NCBI GenBank assembly: GCA_002381125.1
Contig: DFUT01000031.1
Location: 1-59,829, forward strand
DNA from: Bacteroidales bacterium UBA4179
Lineage (GTDB): Bacteria > Bacteroidota > Bacteroidia > Bacteroidales > Dysgonomonadaceae
Direction: 5' to 3'
DNA length: 59,829 nucleotides
Part shown: piece after piece, positions 50,484-59,558 of the stretch
Numbering within the stretch: the first letter of the stretch is position 1
Layout of the letters: every line of letters starts with the position of its first letter
Notes under the pieces: generated by a model
Databases searched by the model: none
What the model was told of the DNA's origin: nothing
The model's input: the letters and a program-made list of their open reading frames with translations, nothing else
Position numbers and translations under genes: made by a program

Positions 50484-51512
50484 ATGAATACCGTTATCGG
50501 GCTTTTGATTATAGCCTTAGGGAGTATGGGCCAATCGAGCTCATACGTCCCTATCAATAAAATAAAAGAATGGTCGTGGGAAAATTTTTGGCTCATGCAG
50601 GGAATTTTTGCATGGTTAGTTTTCCCTTTGTTGGGTGCTCTCATATCGAGTTCGTTTCCCGACCTCATTGAAATATACTCTACAAACTCATCCGCAGCCT
50701 GGCAATCTGTCGGTTACGGTGTGTTGTGGGGTATCGGCGGGCTCACTTTCGGCTTAAGCATGCGCTATTTGGGTATAGCGATGGGGCAATCCGTAGCTTT
50801 AGGAACCTGCGCCGCATTCGGCACGCTTATTCCGGCTGTCATGTCGGGTATGAACTTATTATCGCCTGAAGGATTGGTTTTGTTGCTGGCTGTAGCCGTG
50901 ACCTTAGTCGGTATAGCTTTGGTAGGATATGCGGGGAGTCTTCGTTCGAAAAACATGTCCGAAGAAGAAAAAAGAAAAGCCATTAAAGATTTTGCGCTTA
51001 AAAAAGGGCTGCTCATTGCTCTTCTTTCAGGTGTGATGAGTGCATGCTTCAGCTTGGGTCTCAATGCCGGTATTCCCATAAAGGAAGCGGCCATTGCCAA
51101 AGGTGCCAAAGAACTGTTTGCTCAAAATCCGGTTACGTTACTGGTAACCTTAGGCGGATTTGTTACGAATTTCGTGTACTGTACCTATATGAACCGAAAA
51201 AACAAAACAACGGGCGAAATCAAGCGATCTTCACGACCGGTTTTGATTAACAACTTGCTTTTCTGCGCACTTGCGGGACTGCTTTGGTACTCGCAATTTT
51301 TCGGTTTGGGAATGGGGCAAAGTTTCTTCGAACCCGGCAGCGTGATGATGGCTTTTTCATGGAGCATCTTAATGTCGTTGAATGTCGTCTTCAGCAACGT
51401 GTGGGGAATTATCCTAAAAGAGTGGGTAGGTGCCGGCAAAAAAGCGGTGGCTTTCCTTGCGCTCGGTATGGCAGTATTGATTTTTTCACTGATTATTCCT
51501 AATCTGTTTTAG
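50484..51512 (+). CDS. rhaT: L-rhamnose/proton symporter
   Basis: 342 residues with about ten transmembrane helices. N-terminal 'GSMGQSSSYVPINKIKEWSW' and 'GVLWGIGGLTFGLSMRYLG' are characteristic of RhaT, as is the position immediately after the isomerase (3-bp gap). It imports L-rhamnose with H+ across the inner membrane. Last gene before the terminator at 51559-51595. Confidence 0.93.
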   Translation: MNTVIGLLIIALGSMGQSSSYVPINKIKEWSWENFWLMQGIFAWLVFPLLGALISSSFPDLIEIYSTNSSAAWQSVGYGVLWGIGGLTFGLSMRYLGIAMGQSVALGTCAAFGTLIPAVMSGMNLLSPEGLVLLLAVAVTLVGIALVGYAGSLRSKNMSEEEKRKAIKDFALKKGLLIALLSGVMSACFSLGLNAGIPIKEAAIAKGAKELFAQNPVTLLVTLGGFVTNFVYCTYMNRKNKTTGEIKRSSRPVLINNLLFCALAGLLWYSQFFGLGMGQSFFEPGSVMMAFSWSILMSLNVVFSNVWGIILKEWVGAGKKAVAFLALGMAVLIFSLIIPNLF

Positions 51513-51558
51513 AAATACCGCTGTTTTTCATTTTTTTTTACTTCTCATTGGTTTCATT

Positions 51559-51600
51559 GAGAGGGGGTGTCTGAAAATTTTCGGACCCCCCTCTCGTTTT
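51559..51600. terminator. Terminator between rhaT and the convergent aminotransferase gene
   Basis: A GC-rich stem GAGAGGGGG (51559-51567) with CCCCCTCTC (51587-51595), an imperfect inner extension and a following T-rich tract. It sits 47 bp after rhaT and 26 bp from the aminotransferase stop, so it probably serves rhaT and possibly the leftward operon too. Confidence 0.75.
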
Positions 51601-51620
51601 CTTCATTCCACATACTGTTG

Positions 51621-52817
51621 CTATCCGCATACCTCGCGTATGGCTTCGGCAAGAAGAGGAATCCCCTTTCGTATGGCCGATTCGTCGGTATTGCAAAACG
51701 AAACGCGCATGGCGTCATTTTTTATGCCGTCGGGGTCAAAGGTCTTCCCTGTAACAAAAACCACCCCTTTCTCAAGGGCTTTTTGCAAAATGAGTGTTGC
51801 ATCCGTCCCTTCCGGCAAATGCAGCCAAATATAAAACCCTCCTCGCGGCTTCTCGAAAGTAACATAAGAGGGCAAATTCTTCTCTAGTGCATCAATCATG
51901 GCCAGACCACGCTTTTTATATTCCTGACGCACACTCGCCGTATAATCGTAAATATATCCGCTGCGAACAAACTTGTCGGCAATCACCTGCGATATACTTG
52001 GCGAACAGGCATCGATCGACTGTTTAATGAGTTCGCATTTCCGATAAATACCCTCAGGCACAAGCATCCATCCCAACCGCAATCCGGGTCCGAGAATCTT
52101 GGAAAACGACCCGGTAAAACACACATCGATTCCTTCGGGATTCATCGACTTGATAAGCTTCATTTTCGGCACATCCTCTTCGTAGAAATACAGATCGCTA
52201 TATACATCATCTTCAATCAATACGATATCCCGATCTTTCAAGAGTTCAATCATTTGTTGTTTCACCTCCATAGAATAAATGATTCCGGCCGGATTGTGAA
52301 AATTAGGACAATAATACAGAAACTTAGGCTTTGGTCGGGTGTTTTCCAACCTTATTTTCAGCTGTTCGATATCGATCCCCTCATTTGTAAGCGGAACACT
52401 CACCAAACGAGCTTCATAGGAACGAAAAGCAGACAAGGCACCAATAAAAGAAGGATTTTCAACCAAAACCGTATCACCGGGATCGATGAATGCTTTGGCA
52501 AGAATATGAATCGCCTGCAACGAACCGGTAGTCATCATCAAGCGGTTTTCCTTCACCGGCAATCCTTTCTTCTCAAGGTATGCCTCAAGCGATTCCAACA
52601 TCGATGGTAATCCGTTGGTAGGACCATATTGCAGCGCTACCTGTTTTTCTTGGTCTGTGAGCGAACGGTAAATTTCGTCGAGACTATCGAGAGGAAAAAG
52701 ATCGTTGCCCGGCATTCCACCCGAAAACGAAATGATATCGGGTGCCGCAGCAACGCTCATCAGATCGCGAATCTCCGACGAACGGAGGCTCGAAACACTA
52801 CTTGCAAATCGTGGCAT
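51621..52817 (-). CDS. PLP-dependent aminotransferase, class I/II (2-aminoadipate/aromatic type)
   Basis: 398 residues, fold type I. The PLP lysine is K240 in TGSFSKILGPGLRLGW, and D204/Y206 in IEDDVYSDLYFY contact the cofactor. 'SFSGGMPGNDLFP' near the start and 'LQYGPTNGLPSM' resemble LysN/MocR-type aminotransferases without the DNA-binding domain. As the last gene of the ior-paaK operon, it most likely converts aromatic amino acids to the arylpyruvates that IorAB uses. Substrate is inferred from context. Confidence 0.85.
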   Translation of the reverse strand: MPRFASSVSSLRSSEIRDLMSVAAAPDIISFSGGMPGNDLFPLDSLDEIYRSLTDQEKQVALQYGPTNGLPSMLESLEAYLEKKGLPVKENRLMMTTGSLQAIHILAKAFIDPGDTVLVENPSFIGALSAFRSYEARLVSVPLTNEGIDIEQLKIRLENTRPKPKFLYYCPNFHNPAGIIYSMEVKQQMIELLKDRDIVLIEDDVYSDLYFYEEDVPKMKLIKSMNPEGIDVCFTGSFSKILGPGLRLGWMLVPEGIYRKCELIKQSIDACSPSISQVIADKFVRSGYIYDYTASVRQEYKKRGLAMIDALEKNLPSYVTFEKPRGGFYIWLHLPEGTDATLILQKALEKGVVFVTGKTFDPDGIKNDAMRVSFCNTDESAIRKGIPLLAEAIREVCG

Positions 52818-52840
52818 AATAATTTGTTTTTTTTATGAGG

Positions 52841-53239
52841 TTAAAATTGATTTTCTTCGTGTGTGGCATAAGCCATTTCGGTAAAATGAGCGAGCAATTT
52901 CCCATTTTCGTCGCAAATATCGACATCGTATGTCAACAGTTTGTTGCTCCTACCAATCTCACGGGCTTCCGCCGTCAGAATGCCCGACGTTCCCTTAGCC
53001 ACAAAAGTAATGGAAGAATTGATGCTCAACGCCACTCTCCCATAAGCATTTGCTGCCGATCCGAAACAAAAGTCGGCCATTGTAAAAAGCACACCCCCGT
53101 GTACAACACCGGCGGCATTAAAATGACTATCGTTTATTTTCAGCTGCACTTTCGAATATCCCGGTCTGCATTCCACCAACTCAAGTCCACACAATGCAGC
53201 AAAACGATCCTGTTTGAAATAGGCTTTTAGCTTATCCAT
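52841..53239 (-). CDS. Hotdog-fold acyl-CoA thioesterase, PaaI-like
   Basis: 132 residues. The catalytic hotdog motif is NAAGVVHGGVLFTMADFCFG, followed by 'INSSITFVAKGTSGILTAEA'. PaaI-type enzymes hydrolyse (hydroxy)phenylacetyl-CoA and similar thioesters. Next to paaK and iorAB, it may free arylacetate from arylacetyl-CoA or rescue CoA. 23 bp upstream of the aminotransferase gene. Confidence 0.88.
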   Translation of the reverse strand: MDKLKAYFKQDRFAALCGLELVECRPGYSKVQLKINDSHFNAAGVVHGGVLFTMADFCFGSAANAYGRVALSINSSITFVAKGTSGILTAEAREIGRSNKLLTYDVDICDENGKLLAHFTEMAYATHEENQF

Positions 53240-53256
53240 GGCAATCGGGATTAATA

Positions 53257-53682
53257 TCAGATCTGATAAATCTCGCTCTGGCTGATCAGTTGCATTTTGT
53301 TCTGCTGCAACACATCGATTACCCGGTCGATATCTTTGGCGCGAATAACTGCCAAAGCCACTCCGTTATTCGAAAAAGCATACATGTAATCGATATTGAT
53401 GTCGTTATCGGTCAATATCCGCAAAGCGGCATATAATCCCCCCGGCTTATCCGGCATGCGCAGGCATACGACGTCGGTAAGACCAACGGAAAAACCGGCA
53501 CCTTCCAATACATCTTTAGCCAAATCGGGCTTTCCCACAACCATACGCACAATGCCATAGTCAGTGGTTTCGGCGAGACTCAAGGCAGTAATATTGATAT
53601 CGTTCTCCGCCAATATCCGCGTCAATTCGGTAAGTCTTCCCGATCTGTCTTCGATAAATACCGATAATTGTTTAATAATCAT
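53257..53682 (-). CDS. Tandem ACT-domain amino-acid-binding protein
   Basis: 141 residues made of two ACT domains (about 1-66 and 70-138). The first begins KQLSVFIEDRSGRLTELTRIL and the second VVCLRMPDKPGGLYAALRIL. No catalytic domain is attached. Such stand-alone proteins next to paaK and iorAB are common in anaerobes and presumably sense an aromatic amino acid. The partner it regulates is unknown. Confidence 0.85.
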   Translation of the reverse strand: MIIKQLSVFIEDRSGRLTELTRILAENDINITALSLAETTDYGIVRMVVGKPDLAKDVLEGAGFSVGLTDVVCLRMPDKPGGLYAALRILTDNDINIDYMYAFSNNGVALAVIRAKDIDRVIDVLQQNKMQLISQSEIYQI

Positions 53683-53694
53683 TGCGTTTAACTT

Positions 53695-54993
53695 TTAAAG
53701 GTTTCTATTGTCAACAACACGTCTCGCTTTCCCCTCTGAACGTTCAATGCTGTGAGGTTCAACTAGTTTGATTACAGCGCTAATACCCAATACACTGGTG
53801 ATGCTTTGGTCGATACGTCGGCGAATATTTTCCAGTTCACGAATACTGTCCGACCAAAAATGCTCGTTAATCTCAACACGAATTTCCAGTGTATCGAGAT
53901 TATTTTCACGACCAACGATAATCTGATAATGGGGCGATGTTTCCACCATTTCCATCAGCACGGCTTCCACTTGCGAAGGGAATATATTCACTCCCCTGAT
54001 AATGAGCATATCATCTGATCGACTCAAGCATTTTTCCATTCGCACCAATGTACGACCGCATGCGCATTTTTCGGGATACAAACGTGTCAGATCTCGTGTG
54101 CGATAGCGAATCAGCGGCATAGCCTCTTTGGTGATGGTAGTGAACACCAGTTCGCCCAACTCACCGTAAGGCAACACCTCCAATGTTTCCGGATCGATGA
54201 CTTCGGGAATGAAATGATCTTCGCAAACATGATTGCCGCAGTGGCATTCGCATTCCATCGACACGCCCGGACCAATAATTTCGCTCAATCCATAAATATC
54301 GTAAGCTTTGATATTCAACAATTTCTCAATCTGCAGGCGCATTTCGTTCGTCCAAGGCTCTGCTCCAAATACACCAATACGCAGTGTAGTATCTTTGGGC
54401 GACAAACCCGACTGCAAAATACTTTCGCCCAAATATGCCGCATACGATGGCGTACAGGCAAGTACCGTAGCATTGAAATCGGTCATGAACTGAATTTGCT
54501 TCTTGGTATTTCCGGTAGAAATAGGGATAACCGTAGCACCTACTTTTTCCGCACCGTAATGCAATCCCAATCCACCGGTAAAAGCCCCATAGCCATACGC
54601 TATTTGAATGGTATCGTCTTTGTCGATACCCGCCATGGTTAATCCACGGGCAACCACTTCCGCCCAGATTTCGATATCGCGTCGGGTGTATCCCACCACC
54701 GTGGGTTTTCCTGTGGTTCCACTCGAAGCATGAATTCGTACTACTTCGGTCTGCGGCACGGTAAACAACCCAAAAGGATAATTGTTGCGTAGATCGATTT
54801 TAGTCGTAAAGGGCAAATCTTTCAGTTGATCCACACTTTGAATATCACCGGGTTCAATCCCTTTTTCTTTCAACTTGTTCCTGTAAAAAGGCACATTTTC
54901 GTAGACCCGTTTTACGGTTTCTGCCAAGCGTTTGCTTTGCAATTCATGTAACTGCTGCCTATCGGCACATTCTATTTCAGGATAGAGTATCAT
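53695..54993 (-). CDS. paaK: Phenylacetate--CoA ligase
   Basis: 432 residues, ANL adenylate-forming superfamily. The ATP loop is ASSGTTGKPTVVGYTRRD, then 'YGYGAFTGGLGLHYGAEK', 'YGLSEIIGPGVSMEC', a likely zinc knuckle (ECECHCGNHVC and CACGRTLV cysteines) and 'DMLIIRGVNIFPSQVE' in the C-terminal lid. It joins arylacetate to CoA with ATP. In this fermentation operon it may run in reverse to conserve ATP from arylacetyl-CoA, or recapture arylacetates. Direction is not decidable from sequence. Confidence 0.92.
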   Translation of the reverse strand: MILYPEIECADRQQLHELQSKRLAETVKRVYENVPFYRNKLKEKGIEPGDIQSVDQLKDLPFTTKIDLRNNYPFGLFTVPQTEVVRIHASSGTTGKPTVVGYTRRDIEIWAEVVARGLTMAGIDKDDTIQIAYGYGAFTGGLGLHYGAEKVGATVIPISTGNTKKQIQFMTDFNATVLACTPSYAAYLGESILQSGLSPKDTTLRIGVFGAEPWTNEMRLQIEKLLNIKAYDIYGLSEIIGPGVSMECECHCGNHVCEDHFIPEVIDPETLEVLPYGELGELVFTTITKEAMPLIRYRTRDLTRLYPEKCACGRTLVRMEKCLSRSDDMLIIRGVNIFPSQVEAVLMEMVETSPHYQIIVGRENNLDTLEIRVEINEHFWSDSIRELENIRRRIDQSITSVLGISAVIKLVEPHSIERSEGKARRVVDNRNL

Positions 54994-55005
54994 ATAAATG
55001 ATTGA

Positions 55006-55581
55006 TTAATTCGAATTGTTCGACAATCCCAAACGAAAAGCATTCAGATTCATGTTGACTATCGACTCGCCTTTCGGTGAAAAATACTGCGTTATGGCTT
55101 GCTCCAACTCCCGAGGATCGATATCGAGATAGGGAGCTGCAGCTCCGAGCATCACAATGTTGTACGTTTTTGGACTCCCGGCCTGCCGTGCCAACAAAGC
55201 GGCATCCACCAACACATGGGTAGCCGTTTTTTCGATTGTCTTTAACAATTCCGTTTCGTCGGGATAGTTCGGAATATTTTTGTAGGGTTCTTTGGCAGTA
55301 ACGATAACACCTTCGGGAGAGAGAAAAGACAGGTATCGCAACGCTTCCATCGGCTCCAAAGAAAGAATGATATCGGCTTTCCCATGAGGAATAAGATCCG
55401 AAAAAATTTCTTCCGATGATATCCGCAAATGCGATTCCACCGCTCCCCCCCGCTGACTCATACCATGCACTTCGGCCTGCTTTACGTGAAGCCCGAGGTT
55501 CATGGCTGCCAAATCGATGATGGCCGCCATGGTAAGTATTCCTTGTCCGCCAACACCCGCTATAATGATATTTTTCTTCAT
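55006..55581 (-). CDS. iorB: Indolepyruvate:ferredoxin oxidoreductase beta subunit
   Basis: 191 residues from the ATG at 55581. The frame's earlier Met lies inside iorA and is not used. It matches the gamma-type domain of 2-oxoacid:ferredoxin oxidoreductases: IIAGVGGQGILTMAAII, 'QAEVHGMSQRGGAVESHLR' and 'LSLEPMEALRYLSFL'. Together with IorA it oxidises arylpyruvates to arylacetyl-CoA and reduces ferredoxin. Two bases separate it from iorA, indicating coupled translation. Confidence 0.93.
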   Translation of the reverse strand: MKKNIIIAGVGGQGILTMAAIIDLAAMNLGLHVKQAEVHGMSQRGGAVESHLRISSEEIFSDLIPHGKADIILSLEPMEALRYLSFLSPEGVIVTAKEPYKNIPNYPDETELLKTIEKTATHVLVDAALLARQAGSPKTYNIVMLGAAAPYLDIDPRELEQAITQYFSPKGESIVNMNLNAFRLGLSNNSN

Positions 55582-55583
55582 AA

Positions 55584-57191
55584 CTAATCGAGTTGCGCTT
55601 TTTTCTTCTTGCGTTTTACTCCTGTCTGCACACATTCTCGTTGCGATATGACCACCGACACGCCTTCGTAATCGAATTCTTCCCTCAATACGGCGACGTT
55701 GTATTCCCGATTTTTTTTCAACGGGACAATGGTTCGGATATGAGCTTCGTCCACTCCGATTCCTTTACAGATATCGACATATTTCCCCGTGCCGGCAGAA
55801 TCCTGCCCGCCGGTCATGGCAGTGGTCGAGTTGTCCGAAATAATAAACGTCACCGGAGAACCATCATTTACGGCATCCAAAAGTCCCGTGATTCCCGAGT
55901 GGGTAAACGTCGAATCGCCAATAACGGCCACGGCCGGACGCATACCCGCATCGGCCGCTCCTTTTGCCATCGTGATGGCAGCACCCATATCCACACACGT
56001 GCTGAGGGTATTGTATGGCGGCAATGCGCCCAACGTATAACAACCGATATCGCCAAAAACATGTCGTTGCGGATAAATCTCCAACGCACGGTTGATGGCT
56101 TCAAAAAGATCGCGGTGCCCACATCCGTCACAAAGCATGGGAGGTCGGCCGGCCACAATCCCGGGAATATCCCGCGGTGCTTCGGCTTCCACACCCAGGG
56201 CCCTAGCCAACGCATCAGGCGAAAGTTCGCCCATGCGAGGAAGCGCACCATCCAGTCGCCCGCGAAATTTGTCGTTGCCAAAATACCCTTTCAGCAACTC
56301 TTCATAAACAGGATACCCTTCTTCGGCAATCAGGATATGGTCGTATCTTTCCACGAATTGCCGAACTTTTTTTTCCGGCAAAGGATATTGCGATATTTTC
56401 AAAACAGGAATATTCAACCGAAACGTCGTGACGACTTCCATTACATAATTATATGCAATGCCAAAAGCCATTACCGCCTTATTGCCTTCTCCCGGTCGCT
56501 CCATATTAAAATTCGATGCATCGGATAAAGCAATCAGTTGCGGCTGTTTGTCGATCAGTCGTTGATAATTTTTTCGGGCAATTGCCGGTAAAAGCACCCA
56601 CGCATTACTATCGGCAACAGGATTCAGCGAATTTTGACGTCTTGTTTCCGACCGCCTGATCACGGATCGCGAATGCGACAGACGGGTAGGAATGCGCAAC
56701 AACACAGGCAGCTGCATCTCTTCCGAAAGGTCGAAAGCGTAGCGCACCATATCGTAGGCTTCTTGCTGATGGGAAGGTTCCATCACCGGAATCATGGCAA
56801 ATTTGCCATACACCCTACTATCCTGCTCGTTTTGCGACGAGTGCATCGAAGGGTCATCGGCCGCTACCACCACCAATCCGCCATGAACGCCCGTAATGGC
56901 CGAATTCATGAAAGCATCGGCAGCAACATTCAGCCCCACATGCTTCATGCAAACCATGCTCCTCTTCCCGGCATACGACATACCCAAAGCAGCCTCGTAA
57001 GCCGTTTTCTCGTTTGTCGACCACGACGATCGCACACCCGCTTTCTTTGCCTGCGGCGACTGCTGAATGTATTCGGTAATTTCAGTGGAAGGGGTGCCCG
57101 GATAAGCATATACTCCCGATATTCCTGCATCCAAAGCAGCTTGTGCTACGGACTCAGCCCCTAAAAGAAGTTGTTTGTCTGTCTTATTCAT
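55584..57191 (-). CDS. iorA: Indolepyruvate:ferredoxin oxidoreductase alpha subunit, without C-terminal ferredoxin domain
   Basis: 535 residues. The N-terminal pyrimidine domain has VYAYPGTPSTEITEYI and 'MKHVGLNVAADAFMNSAITG'. The TPP domain has 'LCDGCGHRDLF' (C354, C357), 'GDIGCYTLG' (C384), the TPP motif VIGDSTFTHSGITG (423-436) and a last Cys520 in QRECVQTG. These four cysteines can hold one [4Fe-4S] cluster, as in KorB. The 2x[4Fe-4S] ferredoxin domain that ends classical IorA (about 600-650 residues) is absent. First gene of the aromatic operon, behind the -7 box at 57255-57248. Confidence 0.93.
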   Translation of the reverse strand: MNKTDKQLLLGAESVAQAALDAGISGVYAYPGTPSTEITEYIQQSPQAKKAGVRSSWSTNEKTAYEAALGMSYAGKRSMVCMKHVGLNVAADAFMNSAITGVHGGLVVVAADDPSMHSSQNEQDSRVYGKFAMIPVMEPSHQQEAYDMVRYAFDLSEEMQLPVLLRIPTRLSHSRSVIRRSETRRQNSLNPVADSNAWVLLPAIARKNYQRLIDKQPQLIALSDASNFNMERPGEGNKAVMAFGIAYNYVMEVVTTFRLNIPVLKISQYPLPEKKVRQFVERYDHILIAEEGYPVYEELLKGYFGNDKFRGRLDGALPRMGELSPDALARALGVEAEAPRDIPGIVAGRPPMLCDGCGHRDLFEAINRALEIYPQRHVFGDIGCYTLGALPPYNTLSTCVDMGAAITMAKGAADAGMRPAVAVIGDSTFTHSGITGLLDAVNDGSPVTFIISDNSTTAMTGGQDSAGTGKYVDICKGIGVDEAHIRTIVPLKKNREYNVAVLREEFDYEGVSVVISQRECVQTGVKRKKKKAQLD

Positions 57192-57247
57192 TGATAAAAA
57201 ACAAAAAAGTCAATGTATGAAGGATTGACTTTACAATTCGACTCGCG

Positions 57248-57255
57248 CAAAGGTA
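57248..57255 (-). promoter_or_regulatory. -7 promoter box for the iorA operon
   Basis: The minus strand reads TACCTTTG, matching TAnnTTTG, 57 bases before the iorA ATG at 57191. Confidence 0.6.
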
Positions 57256-57291
57256 CAAAAAATAATAAAATGAAACGATTTCACCCCTTAA

Positions 57292-57325
57292 AAACAAAAA
57301 AACGAATCCTTATGTATGGGATTCG
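57292..57325 (-). terminator. Rho-independent terminator of pnp
   Basis: On the minus strand, a 7-bp stem CGAATCC/GGATTCG (arms at 57319-57325 and 57303-57309) with a 9-nt loop is followed by a long T-run. It sits about 35 bp after the pnp stop codon. Confidence 0.8.
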
Positions 57326-57359
57326 CTAAAAATATAGAATGCAATACTACATTGCAAGC

Positions 57360-59510
57360 CTATTTGGTTTTTCGTCCTGAATGTTCACGTTTTGGAGGAC
57401 GTGGCAGCAAAGCTTTGCGCGAAAGCCTGAATTTTCCGGTCTTTTGATCGATATCCACCAGTTTTACGTTGATCTTATCTCCTTCTTTGAGACCCGAATC
57501 TTCCATCTTGTCCAGATGCTCCCAGCTCACTTCCGAGATATGCAGCAATCCGTCTTTTCCGGGAAGAAATTCGCAGAAAGCGCCATACACCATGATGGAA
57601 CGAACGGTAGCTTCATACACTTCTCCAACTTCGGGAACAGCCACAATGTTTTTAATTTTGCGCAAAGCCGCATCAATTGCCTCTTTATTGTTTGCCGCAA
57701 TTTCCACACGTCCTTTATTGTCGACCTCATCGATGGCAATGGTAACACCCGTTTCTTCTTGAATTCCCTGAATGATTTTCCCTGAAGGTCCAATCACGGC
57801 TCCGATAAATTCTTTTGGAATTTCGATAACCTCGATACGTGGCGCATTGGGCTTGAGATCGGGACGTGGTTCGGAAATCGTTTCCAGCATTTTATTCAGA
57901 ATAAATTCTCTCCCTTCTTTCGCTTGTGCCAAAGCTTTTTCAAGAATTTCGTACGATAAGCCCTCCATCTTGATATCCATCTGGGTAGCCGTTATTCCGT
58001 CTCGCGTTCCACACACCTTGAAGTCCATGTCGCCAAGATGATCCTCATCGCCAAGAATATCGGAAAGAACAACATAATTCTGTCCCTTGTTTTCCGAAAT
58101 CAATCCCATTGCGATACCCGAAACCGGTTTCTTTATTTGTATCCCGGCATCCATCAACGCCAACGTTCCGGCGCAAACGGTTGCCATAGACGAAGAACCA
58201 TTGGATTCCAAAATATCCGAAACAACGCGAATAACGTAAGGATAATCTTTCGGAATCATCCGTTTCAATGCCCTTAGGGCAAGATTTCCGTGACCTATTT
58301 CGCGCCGCCCGGTACCACGCTGCGGTTTGGCTTCTCCTGTGGCAAAAGGCGGGAAATTATAGTGCAAGAGAAAACGGTCTTCACCTTGAATCAATACTTC
58401 GTCGATGATTTTCTCGTCGAGCTTTGTCCCCAACGTAACGGTCGTGAGCGATTGCGTTTCGCCACGCGTAAAAATGGCAGAACCGTGTGTTCCGGGCAAA
58501 CAATCCACTTCGCACCAGATAGGACGTATCTCGGTAAAAGTTCTTCCGTCCAACCGTTTGCCTTCGTCCAATATACAACGGCGCATCGCCTCTTTTTCCA
58601 CTTCGAAGTAATACCTTTTTACCAAAGGCGCTTTCTCTTCGCGTTCATCTTCCGGAATGGACTCCAGGAATTCCTCCAGGATGGCTTCAAAAGCCTCCGT
58701 GCGCTCATGCTTATTGGGATTTTGCGACCGTGCAACGTCGTACGCTTTCTGATAGCATCTATCCCAAACGGCTTTGCGCAATTCCTCATCGTTTTCTTCG
58801 TGACAGTACTCCCGCTTTACGGTCTTTCCACAACATTCGGACAGCTCCATAAGAACCCGACATTGCCTTTTGATTTCCTCGTGCGCAAATTTAATGGCTT
58901 CAAGCATTTCTGCTTCCGAAACCTCGCTCATTTCGCCTTCTACCATCAAGATATTGTCAACGGTAGCTCCCACTATAATATCGATATCGGCATTTTCTAA
59001 CTGTTTGAACGTGGGGTTGATCACAAATTCACCATCGATACGTGCCACACGCACTTCCGAGATGGGTCCGTTAAAAGGAATATCCGAAACGGCCAACGCA
59101 GCCGAAGCAGCCAATCCTGCCAACGCATCGGGCATGTCTTCGCCATCGGAAGAGAAAAGAATGATATTCACAAAAACTTCGGCATGATAATCGTCCGGGA
59201 ACAAAGGCCTGAGAGCCCGATCAACCAAACGGCTAATCAAAATTTCATAATCGGAAGGTCTTCCTTCTCGTTTCAAAAATCCTCCCGGAAAACGTCCAAA
59301 AGATGCAAACTTTTCACGATATTCTACCTGCAAAGGCATAAAATCGACTCCCGGCGTAGCATCTTTGGCCGCACAAACCGTTGCCAACAGAACGGTATTA
59401 TTCATTCGAACGGTAACGGATCCATCGGCTTGTTTGGCCAATTTCCCTGTTTCGATCGTAATTACGCGTCCATCCGACAACTCAATTTTTTTTACAATTG
59501 GATTCGTCAT
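57360..59510 (-). CDS. pnp: Polyribonucleotide nucleotidyltransferase
   Basis: 716 residues. It degrades RNA 3'-to-5' with phosphate. Two RNase PH domains are present ('GGFLKREGRPSDYEILISRL' in the first; 'LLHYNFPPFATGE' and 'GDEDHLGDMDFKVCGTRDG' with the catalytic Asp in the second). They are followed by a KH domain ('IEVIEIPKEFIGAVIGPSGK') and an S1 domain ('YEATVRSIMVYGAFCEFLPG'), with a short basic C-terminus. Domain order and length are standard. Own promoter upstream and own terminator downstream. Confidence 0.96.
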   Translation of the reverse strand: MTNPIVKKIELSDGRVITIETGKLAKQADGSVTVRMNNTVLLATVCAAKDATPGVDFMPLQVEYREKFASFGRFPGGFLKREGRPSDYEILISRLVDRALRPLFPDDYHAEVFVNIILFSSDGEDMPDALAGLAASAALAVSDIPFNGPISEVRVARIDGEFVINPTFKQLENADIDIIVGATVDNILMVEGEMSEVSEAEMLEAIKFAHEEIKRQCRVLMELSECCGKTVKREYCHEENDEELRKAVWDRCYQKAYDVARSQNPNKHERTEAFEAILEEFLESIPEDEREEKAPLVKRYYFEVEKEAMRRCILDEGKRLDGRTFTEIRPIWCEVDCLPGTHGSAIFTRGETQSLTTVTLGTKLDEKIIDEVLIQGEDRFLLHYNFPPFATGEAKPQRGTGRREIGHGNLALRALKRMIPKDYPYVIRVVSDILESNGSSSMATVCAGTLALMDAGIQIKKPVSGIAMGLISENKGQNYVVLSDILGDEDHLGDMDFKVCGTRDGITATQMDIKMEGLSYEILEKALAQAKEGREFILNKMLETISEPRPDLKPNAPRIEVIEIPKEFIGAVIGPSGKIIQGIQEETGVTIAIDEVDNKGRVEIAANNKEAIDAALRKIKNIVAVPEVGEVYEATVRSIMVYGAFCEFLPGKDGLLHISEVSWEHLDKMEDSGLKEGDKINVKLVDIDQKTGKFRLSRKALLPRPPKREHSGRKTK

Positions 59511-59550
59511 AAATAATTCGATTACTTATTTTTACATCTGAAAAATCGTA

Positions 59551-59558
59551 CAAAGTTA
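59551..59558 (-). promoter_or_regulatory. -7 promoter box for pnp
   Basis: The minus strand reads TAACTTTG, 41 bases before the pnp ATG at 59510. Confidence 0.6.

Noticed and set aside
55593..56528. Plus-strand 311-codon open frame opposite iorA
   Set aside because: It lies wholly antisense to a confidently identified enzyme, with His/Arg/Phe-rich composition and no motif.
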